A DNA stretch of 64,000 nucleotides from Maritalea sp051251695 (GCF_051251695.1 NZ_JBPOEU010000021.1:1-64000), one strand, 5' to 3'. Positions 23,603 to 33,175 are shown, counted from the first letter of the stretch. Program-made: numbers and translations. Notes: generated by a model from the letters alone, not told the origin.

Positions 23603-24334
23603 CTATCGATAGTTTGCTTCAGCGTTATACGCACTCAGATCCACCAGCGTGCCCAGCATTTGCATATAGGCGACCAGCGCATCCATTTCCGTTAGCTTTG
23701 TCGGGTCGCCATCAAAGTCGCCAAAAACAGCTTTTGGATAACGTGCTTCAACGCCTTCCCAATCCGCATCCGGGTCAGCTTGGGCTGACATATCAGCATA
23801 AGCATTGGCCACCATCTCATCGGTGTAAGGCACACCAACACGCTGGTTCGCAATCAGATGGTCGCCGATATTTTCATATCCAAGCTCAGCTTTTGCCAAG
23901 AAACCATATGAAGGCATGATACTTTCAGGCACCACCGATTGTGGATTGGTCAAATGCTGAACGTGCCATTCATTAGAATAGCGATCGCCCACCCGCGCCA
24001 AATCTGGCCCGGTACGTTTTGACCCCCACTGGAACGGATGGTCATACATGCTTTCCGCCGCCAGTGAATAATGCCCATAACGTTCCACTTCGTCCCGGAA
24101 AGGACGGATCATTTGGGAGTGACAATTGTAACATCCCTCACGAATGTAAATGTTACGTCCCGCCAGTTCGAGCGGTGAATAAGGACGCATCCCCTCCACC
24201 TTCTCAATCGTGTTTTCCAGGTAGAACAATGGTGCGATCTCAACGATACCACCAATTGAAACAACCACCAGACCACCAACCAATAATAGGGTGGCATTGC
24301 GCTCGATCACGCCGTGCTTCTCTAAAAGTCCCAT
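23603..24334 (-). CDS. ccoO: cbb3 oxidase monoheme subunit CcoO
   Basis: The 243-residue membrane-anchored cytochrome c begins MGLLEKHGVIERNATLLLVG (anchor helix). It has the heme site CYNCHSQMIRPFRDE and an axial Met in SIMPSYGF. It accepts electrons from CcoP and delivers them to CcoN. It follows ccoN by 12 bp. Confidence 0.97.
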   Translation of the reverse strand: MGLLEKHGVIERNATLLLVGGLVVVSIGGIVEIAPLFYLENTIEKVEGMRPYSPLELAGRNIYIREGCYNCHSQMIRPFRDEVERYGHYSLAAESMYDHPFQWGSKRTGPDLARVGDRYSNEWHVQHLTNPQSVVPESIMPSYGFLAKAELGYENIGDHLIANQRVGVPYTDEMVANAYADMSAQADPDADWEGVEARYPKAVFGDFDGDPTKLTEMDALVAYMQMLGTLVDLSAYNAEANYR

Positions 24335-24346
24335 TAGATCTCTCCC

Positions 24347-25960
24347 CTATTCTGCAGGTTGGGCTGAAGCGGCATGTGCCACAACGATGGGTTTTTCATT
24401 ACGAGATTTGCCCTTGATGGTCATGTACACATTGTACGCCATCACCAAACCACCAACCAGATACATCGCTCCGCCAACAGCACGCAGCACATAGTAAGGT
24501 TTCAATGCAGCAACTGATTCAGCAAACGAGTAAACAAGGAAGCCTTCAGCATCATATTCACGCCACATCAAGCCCTGGGTAATTCCAGACACCCACATAA
24601 CAGCGGCATAAATCACGATGCCAAGCGTTGCGAGCCAGAAGTGCCAGTTGACCATTCTAAGCGAATAAAGCTGCTCACGATGCCACAATTTTGGCACGAG
24701 GAAGTAGATCATGCCAAAGCTGATCATTCCCACCCAACCAAGCGCACCGGAGTGAACGTGACCAATGGTCCAGTCAGTATAGTGTGATAAACCGTTTACC
24801 GCTTTGATGGACATCATTGGTCCTTCAAATGTCGACATGCCGTAGAACGCAACCGCGATCACCATCATGCGGATAATCGGATCGGTCCGCAACTTGTCCC
24901 ACGCGCCCGATAGCGTCATCAAACCGTTGATCATACCGCCCCAAGAAGGCATCCAAAGCATAATGGAGAACACCATACCCAATGTCTGCGCCCAATCTGG
25001 CAACGCAGTATAGTGCAAGTGGTGAGGACCAGCCCAAATATACATGAAGATCAGTGACCAGAAGTGAATGATCGACAAGCGATAGGAATAAACCGGACGC
25101 TCAGCTTGTTTGGGCATGAAATAATACATCATACCCAAGAAGCCCGCTGTTAGGAAAAACCCAACCGCATTATGGCCGTACCACCACTGGGTCAACGCAT
25201 CTTGGACACCTGCAAAAGCCGAATAGCTTTTTGAGCCCAAAAGAGAGACCGGCATGGAAAGGTTGTTGACCACATGCAGCATTGCGATGGTGAAAATAAA
25301 CGCCAGATAGAACCAGTTCGCCACATAAATGTGAGGCTCTTTACGCTTGATCAGCGTGCCCATGAACAGGATTAGATACCCGACCCACACAATTGTCAGC
25401 CATAGATCAACATACCATTCAGGTTCCGCATATTCGCGACCCTGGGTACTGCCCAACAAATAGCCTGTCGCGGCCATAACGATGAACAATTGATAGCCCC
25501 AAAAAACGAACCACGTTAGCGTGTCCGAAATCAGACGCGCCTGACAGGTGCGTTGCACCACATAAAGACTTGATGTGATTAGCGCTGTGCCACCAAAAGC
25601 AAAAACCACTGCTGAGGTATGCAACGGACGCACACGACCAAAGTTCAAATAAGGTTCAATGTTAAGCTCGGGAAATGCCAACTGCAAAGCGGCAATAACC
25701 CCAACCAAAAAACCAACACAACCCCAAAACGTGGTCAGGATAACGCCGAATTTAATCGGCTCATCCAAATATCCAGATTTGTCGCCTGGCCCTTCGCCAG
25801 CAACACCCACGCGACGCAACATTATAATCGCGCCAATACCAGTTGCTGCTGCCAAAACCCAAGCATGGGTTTGATAAAGTTGATCTTGCCCAAACGCTGC
25901 GGCAAACACGGCCAACAAAGCCGCCAGCCCCAAGACGATAGTCCAGCCCAAATTCTTCAT
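24347..25960 (-). CDS. ccoN: cbb3-type cytochrome c oxidase catalytic subunit CcoN
   Basis: About 538 residues from ATG 25960 (GGGGA upstream), with about twelve membrane helices. The heme-copper core is visible in VRPLHTSAVVFAFGG, WYGHNAVGFFLTAGFLG, GPHHLHYTALPDW and DWTIGHVHSGALGWVG, which hold the heme b, b3 and copper histidines. It reduces oxygen with high affinity and pumps protons. The in-frame start at 26029 is not needed and lacks family similarity. An FNR box lies about 100 bp upstream. Confidence 0.97.
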   Translation of the reverse strand: MKNLGWTIVLGLAALLAVFAAAFGQDQLYQTHAWVLAAATGIGAIIMLRRVGVAGEGPGDKSGYLDEPIKFGVILTTFWGCVGFLVGVIAALQLAFPELNIEPYLNFGRVRPLHTSAVVFAFGGTALITSSLYVVQRTCQARLISDTLTWFVFWGYQLFIVMAATGYLLGSTQGREYAEPEWYVDLWLTIVWVGYLILFMGTLIKRKEPHIYVANWFYLAFIFTIAMLHVVNNLSMPVSLLGSKSYSAFAGVQDALTQWWYGHNAVGFFLTAGFLGMMYYFMPKQAERPVYSYRLSIIHFWSLIFMYIWAGPHHLHYTALPDWAQTLGMVFSIMLWMPSWGGMINGLMTLSGAWDKLRTDPIIRMMVIAVAFYGMSTFEGPMMSIKAVNGLSHYTDWTIGHVHSGALGWVGMISFGMIYFLVPKLWHREQLYSLRMVNWHFWLATLGIVIYAAVMWVSGITQGLMWREYDAEGFLVYSFAESVAALKPYYVLRAVGGAMYLVGGLVMAYNVYMTIKGKSRNEKPIVVAHAASAQPAE

Positions 25961-26055
25961 ATAGTCCCCGCAATATCTCTCGCATTTTGCCCAAAAGAAC
26001 GCGAGCGCCCCTTTGCATTCGAAAAGCAATCTAGTTTTGTTTAGAGCAGAGCACG

Positions 26056-26069
26056 TTGATCTAGGTCAA
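26056..26069. promoter_or_regulatory. FNR/FixK-type box between ccoN and the hemerythrin gene
   Basis: TTGAT-CTAG-GTCAA, nine of ten anaerobox positions, lies 96-109 bp ahead of the ccoN ATG and 121 bp ahead of the hemerythrin ATG. It is nearly identical in its half-sites to the box ahead of ccoG. It may serve one or both directions. Confidence 0.85.
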
Positions 26070-26189
26070 GGTTGTCTTTTGTCACTTGTGGCCAAATGTC
26101 CCACGGCAATTACAAAGCTTGGACGCTTGAACGGAGGACCTATTTTTTTTGGGGTTTAATCGTCCATCTGCAGGGAGAGAACGCCAAAA

Positions 26190-26672
26190 ATGTCCAATCC
26201 ACGCATCGACGACTTGTTGGCAGGTTTGCGCAAGAACCATCACGACAAGCATGCACTTTGCGACCGTCTAGAAGAAATTGCTGATGCCTTACCTGATAAA
26301 GTTGATCGCAACGTTTGCGTTTCCACAGCGCGGGCAATTGAGCCAATTTTAAAAAAGGCGCATCAATATGAGGAGGAAACGCTGTTTCCCGCGCTTAAGA
26401 AGCTCATTAAGGGCGCTGACGAGCAGGCCGCAATTTTTGAACGGCTAAAAATTGAACATCACGAAGACCTGTGCTTTGGCGAAGAAGTGCGCGACGTTTT
26501 AGCATCCTATGGAACCGGCAAGCCCATGCAAACCGCAGACGCCACAGGCTATATGTTGCGCGGGTTTTTTGAAAGTTTGCGTCGCCACATGGCCATTGAA
26601 CAAGAGCTCGTGCTCCCTCTAAAAGCGCAAACAAAAACGGCGCCAGATTATTCATCCAGCGCCGTTAAATAA
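26190..26672 (+). CDS. Hemerythrin HHE-domain protein
   Basis: A 160-residue four-helix protein with iron-ligand-type residues: LRKNHHDKHALCDRLE, KKAHQYEEETLFPALKKL, IEHHEDLCFGEE and LRRHMAIEQELVLPL. These are the H, HxxxE and HxxxD/E pattern of HHE proteins that bind a non-heme diiron centre. A role in oxygen or NO binding, or in iron-centre repair, is plausible. It is divergent from ccoN across the FNR box, which suggests induction at low oxygen. The start has GGGAG upstream. Confidence 0.85.
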   Translation: MSNPRIDDLLAGLRKNHHDKHALCDRLEEIADALPDKVDRNVCVSTARAIEPILKKAHQYEEETLFPALKKLIKGADEQAAIFERLKIEHHEDLCFGEEVRDVLASYGTGKPMQTADATGYMLRGFFESLRRHMAIEQELVLPLKAQTKTAPDYSSSAVK

Positions 26673-26690
26673 TTTCAGATTAATGAGCGA

Positions 26691-28514
26691 TCAGCCTGCT
26701 TTTGCAGAAGCCCGAGATGCCCGTTTACGATCATGCGGATCGAGCATGATTTTACGGATACGAATGCTCTTTGGTGTCACTTCAACATATTCATCGTCAG
26801 CGATGTACGACAAAGCTTGCTCCAAGGACATTTTCTTTGGTGTGGTCAACTTAACCGCTTCGTCTTTACCAGAAGCACGCATATTGGTGAGCTGCTTGCC
26901 CTTCAATACGTTCACTTCCAAATCATTGCCGCGAGAGTGCTCGCCAACAATCATGCCGGTATAAACATCAACACCTGGATCAATAATCATCGGTCCACGA
27001 TCTTCAAGGTTGAACATCGCAAAAGCAACCGACTTGCCAGAACCGTTTGAAATCAGAACGCCTGTGCGACGACCCTGCATTTTACCACGGTAAGGTGCAT
27101 ATTCATGGAACACCCGGTTAAAGATTGCAGTACCGCGTGTGTCAGAAAGCAGTTCAGGCTGATAACCGATCAAACCGCGAGTTGGCACATGGAACACAAG
27201 CCGTGTGCGTCCGCCACCAGATGGTTTCATTTCGATCAGATCGCCCTTGCGCTCTGCAAGTTTTTGCACAACTGGGCCAGAGAATTCTTCATCAACATCG
27301 ATGATGACTTCTTCAATCGGCTCATAACGCTCACCGTCAATTTCGCGGTAAACCACTTTTGGACGACCAAGGCACAATTCAAAGCCTTCGCGACGCATGG
27401 TTTCGATCAAAACAGACAAAAGCAATTCGCCACGACCAGCTACTTCATAGCTGTCGCCGTCGCCTTCTTCGCCGTCAGAAACTTTAAGCGCAACATTGCC
27501 CTCAGCTTCTGCAAACAAACGGTCGCGAATGACGCGTGATTGAACTTTATCGCCTTCTTGACCAGCCAATGGTCCGTCATTTACACGGAACGACATGGAC
27601 AATGTTGGTGGATCAATCGGCTGCGCTTGCAACGCTTCGGTTACACCCGGTGCTGCAATCGTGTCAGCAACAGTTGCCGTAACCAAACCAGAAATGGCAA
27701 CAATGTCGCCCGCATTAGCTTCTTCAACCGGCACACGCTCAAGGCCTCGAAAGCTCAAAACTTTAGAAATGCGGCCGCGCTCGATGATTTTGCCATCGTT
27801 CGACAAGGCATGCACAGCATCATTTGGCTTAAGAGAGCCAGACAAAACACGACCGGTCAAAATCCGACCCAAAAATGGGTTAGATTCAATCGTGGTCGCC
27901 AACATCCGGAACGGGCCTTCTTCAACATGAGGCTCTTCAACATGGTCAAGCACCATATCTAAAAGCGGGGTCATGCTTTCTTGCGGACCTGTAGGCTCTT
28001 CTGCCATCCAGCCTTGCTTGGCGGAACCATAAAGCACTTTAAAGTCGAGCTGTTCTTCATTTGCGTCCAAAGACACGAACAGGTCAAAAATCTCGTCCAG
28101 CACTTCTTCATGCCGTTCGTCAGACTTGTCGATCTTGTTGATCGCCACAATCGGCTTCAAACCAATTTTTAGCGCCTTGCCCAAAACAAACTTGGTTTGA
28201 GGCATTGGGCCTTCAGCCGCATCGACCAAAATGATCGCGCCATCCACCATGTTCAAGATACGCTCAACCTCACCACCAAAGTCGGCGTGGCCCGGTGTAT
28301 CAACGATATTGATCTGTGTGTCTTTCCAATCAACGGAAGTCACCTTCGCAAGAATGGTAATGCCACGCTCGCGTTCCAAATCATTGCTGTCCATTGCCCG
28401 CTCTTCAACGCGTTGATTGTCGCGGAATGAACCAGACTGCTTAAGCAGAACGTCGATAAGCGTTGTTTTGCCATGGTCAACGTGTGCGATGATGGCAATA
28501 TTGCGCAAAGCCAT
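26691..28514 (-). CDS. typA: Translational GTPase TypA/BipA
   Basis: A 607-residue GTPase with G1 AHVDHGKTTLIDVLL, G3 DTPGHADFGGEV and G4 NKIDK. EF-G-like domains II, III and V follow, then the TypA-specific C-terminal domain (VNVLKGKQLTNMRASGKDEAV). It binds ribosomes and aids assembly and stress or low-temperature growth. Full family length. The end of the hemerythrin gene is 18 bp from its stop (convergent). Confidence 0.98.
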   Translation of the reverse strand: MALRNIAIIAHVDHGKTTLIDVLLKQSGSFRDNQRVEERAMDSNDLERERGITILAKVTSVDWKDTQINIVDTPGHADFGGEVERILNMVDGAIILVDAAEGPMPQTKFVLGKALKIGLKPIVAINKIDKSDERHEEVLDEIFDLFVSLDANEEQLDFKVLYGSAKQGWMAEEPTGPQESMTPLLDMVLDHVEEPHVEEGPFRMLATTIESNPFLGRILTGRVLSGSLKPNDAVHALSNDGKIIERGRISKVLSFRGLERVPVEEANAGDIVAISGLVTATVADTIAAPGVTEALQAQPIDPPTLSMSFRVNDGPLAGQEGDKVQSRVIRDRLFAEAEGNVALKVSDGEEGDGDSYEVAGRGELLLSVLIETMRREGFELCLGRPKVVYREIDGERYEPIEEVIIDVDEEFSGPVVQKLAERKGDLIEMKPSGGGRTRLVFHVPTRGLIGYQPELLSDTRGTAIFNRVFHEYAPYRGKMQGRRTGVLISNGSGKSVAFAMFNLEDRGPMIIDPGVDVYTGMIVGEHSRGNDLEVNVLKGKQLTNMRASGKDEAVKLTTPKKMSLEQALSYIADDEYVEVTPKSIRIRKIMLDPHDRKRASRASAKAG

Positions 28515-28701
28515 TGTAAAGATCCAATCTATAGGGAATTCATCTCTTGAGCGGTGCTTTAAGGCCGATTGGCCAAAAGGGCAAGTTTTAAATCACAAAT
28601 GGACCTCAAAACCCTAGCTTTTGCTTAATTTTTGTAGGCAAGCGACAAATTGATCGCTATGTTTTTTCAAGTTTGGTTGATCCACAACAAAAGTTGAAGC
28701 A

Positions 28702-29106
28702 ATGTCCGCACCCCATCTCCTAAATGGCAAATGCCTATGTGGCGATGTTTCTTACCGCGTTGCAGATGAATTTGAGTATGCGATGATTTGCCATTGCAAT
28801 AATTGCCAACGGGCAACAGGATCAGCCTTTAAACCATTCGCCGGCATCAAAATAGAAAAACTGGTCCTTGATAAACCAAAAGACGCAATTTTGGTATTCG
28901 GAGACGAAGTTAATCACGATGCCCACTGCGCCAAATGCGGCTCGCTGCTGTTTTCGCTGGTACGCGATGGGACCTATGCGCACGTCACATTAGGCACGCT
29001 CATCGATCAGCCCTTTATTCAACCCACCCACCACATCTTCGTAAAATCAAAAGCCGACTGGCTAGTCATCGGCGACGATCTTCCCCAATTCCAAGAATTC
29101 AACTGA
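28702..29106 (+). CDS. GFA-family (CENP-V/glutathione-dependent formaldehyde-activating-like) protein
   Basis: A 134-residue zinc protein with CLCGDVSYRV, CHCNNCQRATGSAF and CAKCGSLLFS, the cysteine layout of the GFA/CENP-V fold. Function varies; the founding member was described as an S-hydroxymethyl-glutathione synthase. It precedes the benE gene by 26 bp on the same strand and may be co-transcribed with it. Confidence 0.88.
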   Translation: MSAPHLLNGKCLCGDVSYRVADEFEYAMICHCNNCQRATGSAFKPFAGIKIEKLVLDKPKDAILVFGDEVNHDAHCAKCGSLLFSLVRDGTYAHVTLGTLIDQPFIQPTHHIFVKSKADWLVIGDDLPQFQEFN

Positions 29107-29132
29107 CTTTTTAAATTTCAAAGTGCTTCATT

Positions 29133-30311
29133 ATGCTCCGTGACTTTTCACCCCAAGCTCTAATTATTGGGCTCATTACCGGCTTTGTCGGTTTTTCCAG
29201 CTCGTTCGCAATTGTATTGCAAGGCCTGCTCGCGGTTGGTGCCAGCCCGGAACAAGCAGCAAGCGGCTTGACCGTGATGAGCATTGCCATGGGCGTGTGC
29301 GCGATCATCCTAAGTCTGCAGCGAAAAATGCCAATTTCCGTCGCATGGTCGACCCCCGGTGCAGCCCTGATGATCAACTCCGATCAATTGGCTGGCGGGT
29401 TTAACGCCGCGATTGGCGCATTTCTTTTTTGCGCCATCCTGATCATCATTTCCGGCGTTTTTCGACCCTTTGGCCGCGCCGTTGAAAAATTACCCGTTTC
29501 CTTGGCCAACGCCATGCTGGCAGGCATTTTGATGCCTTTATGTTTTGCCCCCATCAAAGCCATTGGGTTCGACCCAATGCTTGGACTGCCTATTGCTCTC
29601 GCATGGCTAATAGTGGGTTTCTTCAATAAATTGATGGCGGTTCCTGCAGCGCTTCTTGCCTTTATTCTAGTGATCACATTTGGCGTTGAATTGCCTGTCG
29701 ATACCATGAGTAAACTTGGCGAAGCACTGATGCCTCGCATCATTTTCACCGCCCCCATCTTTGACCTCGCAACCATCATTTCCCTTGGTCTACCGCTATT
29801 TCTGGTGACTATGGCATCCCAAAATATTCCCGGGATGGCCGTCCTGAAAGCCAATCACTATGACACCCCCGCCGGACCACTGTTCACCGCAACCGGACTT
29901 TTCTCAGCCCTTGCTGCCCCCTTCGGCAGCCATGCAGTAAACCTTGCTGCCATCACCGCCGCCATGTGCGCCAGCCCCGATGCGCACCCAGATAAAGACA
30001 AGCGCTATTGGGCCGCGATCATCACTGGTGTGGTCTATATTATATTCGGACTATTTGCCGGATTGGCGATCACCTTTATAACCCTGGCACCTGCCATTTT
30101 GGTTGAAGCGGTCGCAGGCCTAGCGCTTATTGGAGCCTTCGCCGCCGCGGCATTCGGCGCTTTAAAAGCCGAAGCCGACCGACATGCCGCTGCCGTCACC
30201 TTTTTGATCACGGCTTCAGGCGTGAGTTTTTTTGGTATCTCCGGCGCGTTTTGGGGATTGTTGACAGGCATCGCGATTTTAGGCGCTTCAAAATTCATCG
30301 CCCAGAAATAA
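29133..30311 (+). CDS. BenE-family (benzoate/H+ symporter-like) transporter
   Basis: A 392-residue permease with about twelve helices. Typical BenE segments are AWSTPGAALMINSDQL, LVTMASQNIPGMAVLKANHY and the pore-like GSHAVNLAAITAAMCASPDAHPDKDKRY, given here by its start GSHAVNLAAITAA. Real substrate is not shown; aromatic acid genes are absent from the window. The coding strand is clear although the opposite strand also has long open frames. Confidence 0.85.
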   Translation: MLRDFSPQALIIGLITGFVGFSSSFAIVLQGLLAVGASPEQAASGLTVMSIAMGVCAIILSLQRKMPISVAWSTPGAALMINSDQLAGGFNAAIGAFLFCAILIIISGVFRPFGRAVEKLPVSLANAMLAGILMPLCFAPIKAIGFDPMLGLPIALAWLIVGFFNKLMAVPAALLAFILVITFGVELPVDTMSKLGEALMPRIIFTAPIFDLATIISLGLPLFLVTMASQNIPGMAVLKANHYDTPAGPLFTATGLFSALAAPFGSHAVNLAAITAAMCASPDAHPDKDKRYWAAIITGVVYIIFGLFAGLAITFITLAPAILVEAVAGLALIGAFAAAAFGALKAEADRHAAAVTFLITASGVSFFGISGAFWGLLTGIAILGASKFIAQK

Positions 30312-30315
30312 AAGG

Positions 30316-30338
30316 GCCCCGAAGCAGCGCTCCGGGGC
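30316..30338 (+). terminator. Hairpin downstream of benE
   Basis: GCCCCG (30316-30321) pairs with CGGGGC (30333-30338), just after the benE stop. There is only a short T-containing tail, so strength is uncertain. Confidence 0.55.
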
Positions 30339-30380
30339 AAGTTCCCCTTATTCCATCAATTAGCAACAAGGGAGTTCACA

Positions 30381-30506
30381 ATGCATCAAAGATGCGGCGC
30401 GATATTGCACAGGACTTGGTATGCTGACAAGAGAACCAAAAAGATACCAACCATCTCTTTTTCAGGCACATTCATCGAATTGGTATCTATAGTTGAGGGT
30501 ATCTAA
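30381..30506 (+). CDS. Possible 41-residue small protein
   Basis: An ATG at 30381 has AAGGGAG 7 bases upstream and opens a frame that begins MHQRCGAILHRTWYADKRTK and ends at TAA 30504-30506, overlapping the stop of the convergent VOC gene. The region also holds the inverted repeat AGATACCAA (30442-30450) and TTGGTATCT (30480-30488). No similarity is recognised. It could be a chance frame in an intergenic stretch. Confidence 0.25.
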   Translation: MHQRCGAILHRTWYADKRTKKIPTISFSGTFIELVSIVEGI

Positions 30507-31105
30507 CGCTCAAATCGCACAATCTGATCATCGCCCGTCTTAAGTTCAAATCCAAACTTACAGCGATCCATTAAAACCGGCACGGGCCACCCCCCGTCCA
30601 ATTGGGCAATAGCTGATCCCCAAAGCTTGGTCAGCTGCAAGCCCTGGCCAGCAACTCCATCCAAGGGGTGAAGTCCATTGTGCCACTCAATCAAATAGGG
30701 CAATGCCCCGTCTTCAAGCAACGCACCATCGTTTGTGATGCCAAACTGCCAAGATAATCGCCCACGGGTAACGTCAATCGTCGTGAGTGCATCAAATGGT
30801 GGTTTGCTGACTGCGGTTTGAATATCGCTGGAGCTGGCGATGAATCCGAGCAAGGCAATATCATCGCTCGCAAAAGGTTCCCCCAAACCAAACCAACGTG
30901 ATCGCTTTGGCTCAGCGTCTGGGTTTGAGGCAATCAATTCCAAATAGATCGGATAAGTCGGCGTTTCAATTCGCCACAACTTATTATGGGTGGCAAACAA
31001 TTCATGCTCGCCACCACCAAAGGGTTCAACGCCAAACATTTCGCTGAGCGTCTTGGTTCCACTCGCCAGATCATTTACACCCAGCGCCAAATGATCCAGC
31101 TTCAT
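30503..31105 (-). CDS. VOC-family (glyoxalase-like) protein
   Basis: A 200-residue protein starting MKLDHLALGVNDLASGTKTL, the first beta-alpha module of the vicinal-oxygen-chelate fold. A metal-ligand-like Glu lies in TYPIYLELIASNPDA and a second module follows (RLSWQFGI, LIEWHNGLHP). It matches the Glyoxalase_3-like group of unknown substrate. It lies 5 bp behind argG on the same strand and may be co-transcribed with it. Confidence 0.82.
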   Translation of the reverse strand: MKLDHLALGVNDLASGTKTLSEMFGVEPFGGGEHELFATHNKLWRIETPTYPIYLELIASNPDAEPKRSRWFGLGEPFASDDIALLGFIASSSDIQTAVSKPPFDALTTIDVTRGRLSWQFGITNDGALLEDGALPYLIEWHNGLHPLDGVAGQGLQLTKLWGSAIAQLDGGWPVPVLMDRCKFGFELKTGDDQIVRFER

Positions 31106-31110
31106 AAGGT

Positions 31111-32331
31111 CTAAACCTTGATCTTTTTCCGGGCTGCAAAAGTTTTCAGGCGAAGCGCATTTAACTGTATAAAGCCTTGCGCATCCATATGATCGTAAGT
31201 GCCCGAACCTTCTTCAAAGGTCACCAAATCTTCCGAGTACAGCGAATAGGGCGAAGAGCGGGCGATCACCGACGCGCTACCTTTATAAAGCTTCAAGGTC
31301 ACCTCACCGGTCACCATCTCTTGGCTGTTGTCGATCAAAGCTTGCAACATTTCGCGCTCAGGCGAATACCAGAAGCCATTGTAAATCAGCTCCGCATAAC
31401 GGGGCATAATTTCGTCTTTAAGATGCGCCGCGCCGCGATCCAAGGTAATGGATTCAATGCCACGGTGTGCAGACAACAATATTGTGCCGCCCGGCGTTTC
31501 ATAGATGCCGCGTGATTTCATACCAACAAAGCGGTTCTCGACCAAATCCAGACGACCAATGCCGTGCTTGCCGCCAAGCTCATTGAGCTTTGTCAGCAAT
31601 GTTGCAGGGCTAAGCGCCTCGCCATTAATTGAAGCTGCATCGCCCTTTTCAAAACCGACCGTGATGATTTCAGGCTTATCCGGCGCATCTTCTGGCGCAA
31701 CTGTGCGCTGATACACATATTCAGGCGCAATGTCGGCCGGGTCTTCAAGCACTTTGCCTTCAGACGAAGTGTGCAACAGGTTAGCATCAACTGAAAACGG
31801 CGCCTCGCCTCTTTTGTCCTTTGGCACCGGAATTTGGTTCTGCTCTGCAAATTCAATCAAACTCGTGCGACTTTGCAAATCCCACTCGCGCCATGGCGCA
31901 ATCACCTTGATGTGCGGATCAAGCGCATAGGCACTCAATTCAAACCGCACCTGATCATTGCCCTTACCCGTCGCACCGTGCGAAATCGCATCCGCACCCA
32001 CTTCATGAGCGATCTCGACCAAACGTTTGGAAATCAACGGCCGCGCGATTGATGTGCCCAGCAAATATACGCCTTCATACAAAGCGTTCGCGCGGAACAT
32101 TGGAAATACAAAGTCGCGCACAAATTCTTCGCGCACATCTTCAATATAAATCTCTTTGATGCCCATCAGCTCCGCTTTTTTGCGGGCTGGTTCAAGTTCT
32201 TCGCCTTGACCGAGATCGGCGGTAAACGTCACCACTTCGCAATCATAGGCAACTTTGAGCCACTTTAGAATAATGGATGTATCAAGACCGCCAGAATAGG
32301 CGAGCACAACTTTGTTGATGTCTTTGCTCAT
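31111..32331 (-). CDS. argG: Argininosuccinate synthase
   Basis: The 406-residue enzyme condenses citrulline and aspartate with ATP in arginine synthesis. Motifs are the ATP loop VVLAYSGGLDTSIILKWL, SHGATGKGNDQVRFE and EDPAD, with family-typical length. It diverges from the LysE-type exporter gene, 175 bp apart. No attenuator was recognised in that gap. Confidence 0.97.
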   Translation of the reverse strand: MSKDINKVVLAYSGGLDTSIILKWLKVAYDCEVVTFTADLGQGEELEPARKKAELMGIKEIYIEDVREEFVRDFVFPMFRANALYEGVYLLGTSIARPLISKRLVEIAHEVGADAISHGATGKGNDQVRFELSAYALDPHIKVIAPWREWDLQSRTSLIEFAEQNQIPVPKDKRGEAPFSVDANLLHTSSEGKVLEDPADIAPEYVYQRTVAPEDAPDKPEIITVGFEKGDAASINGEALSPATLLTKLNELGGKHGIGRLDLVENRFVGMKSRGIYETPGGTILLSAHRGIESITLDRGAAHLKDEIMPRYAELIYNGFWYSPEREMLQALIDNSQEMVTGEVTLKLYKGSASVIARSSPYSLYSEDLVTFEEGSGTYDHMDAQGFIQLNALRLKTFAARKKIKV

Positions 32332-32506
32332 GAAAAACGCTGTTCTTTTCTCAAGTTCGAAGGAATTCGCTTCACCTTATGGCAAACCACACAATTGGCG
32401 CAACGTCATTTCACTAGACAAACGTCCAATCAAAAGATCATATGTGCGAATTCAAGTTCAGTTTTACGCCAACCGTGCAAGAAGAATTCTAAGGGGAATT
32501 CTATTT

Positions 32507-33169
32507 ATGTCAGATTTGATATCGATGTTTATGCCAACCTGGCCAATGCTCGCTGCGTTTAGCGTTGCTGCAATCATTCTTGCCGTTACGCCTGGCCCAG
32601 ATATGGCTCTTTTTCTGTCGCGCTCGCTCAATTTTGGTCGCGCTCACGGATTGGCATCCCTTGCAGGGGCATGTACTGGCATTTTGGTCCACACCGCTTT
32701 GGTAGCGCTTGGCATTTCAGTATTAATCGCTGCTGCACCAATTGCTTTTTTGGTGCTTAAAATCGTTGGTGCGCTTTATCTCATTTGGCTCGCAATCGCC
32801 GCCATTCGTTCTGGCGGCAACTTTGCAATGGCGAACAAGGCAACAGCAAAACGACCAAGCTATCTAAAAAGCTATATGACGGGCCTTGGCATTAACTTAC
32901 TAAACCCGAAAGTGGCATTGTTCTTCATCACATTCCTTCCCCAATTCGTTACCGCAACGGACCCATTTGCTGCACTCAAACTTTGCACTCTGGGCGTATT
33001 CTTTGTGATCATCACCATACCGGTTACCGCCGGCATGATATTTGCGGCGGATTGGCTATCTGAAACATTGGCTAAATCCAAATGGATCGGGCGTGCGCTC
33101 AACTATAGCTTTGCCGCTGTATTTGCCAGTTTTGCCGCCATCATTCTCACCGCTCAAGCTAGGCACTAG
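32507..33169 (+). CDS. LysE/RhtB-family amino acid exporter
   Basis: About 220 residues with six hydrophobic helices. Family motifs are AVTPGPDMALFLSRSLNFGR and TGLGINLLNPKVALFFITFLPQF, both at the usual places. It probably exports an amino acid or amino acid derivative; substrate is unknown. The chosen ATG (32507) has AGGGGA 9 bases ahead. The longer frame from 32312 overlaps the argG start and is not supported. rlmJ follows 6 bp later. Confidence 0.88.
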   Translation: MSDLISMFMPTWPMLAAFSVAAIILAVTPGPDMALFLSRSLNFGRAHGLASLAGACTGILVHTALVALGISVLIAAAPIAFLVLKIVGALYLIWLAIAAIRSGGNFAMANKATAKRPSYLKSYMTGLGINLLNPKVALFFITFLPQFVTATDPFAALKLCTLGVFFVIITIPVTAGMIFAADWLSETLAKSKWIGRALNYSFAAVFASFAAIILTAQARH

Positions 33170-33175
33170 TTACCC

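Noticed and set aside
29384..30340. Long minus-strand open frames opposite benE
   Set aside because: They are antisense shadows of a clear BenE-family membrane protein with proper motifs on the plus strand.
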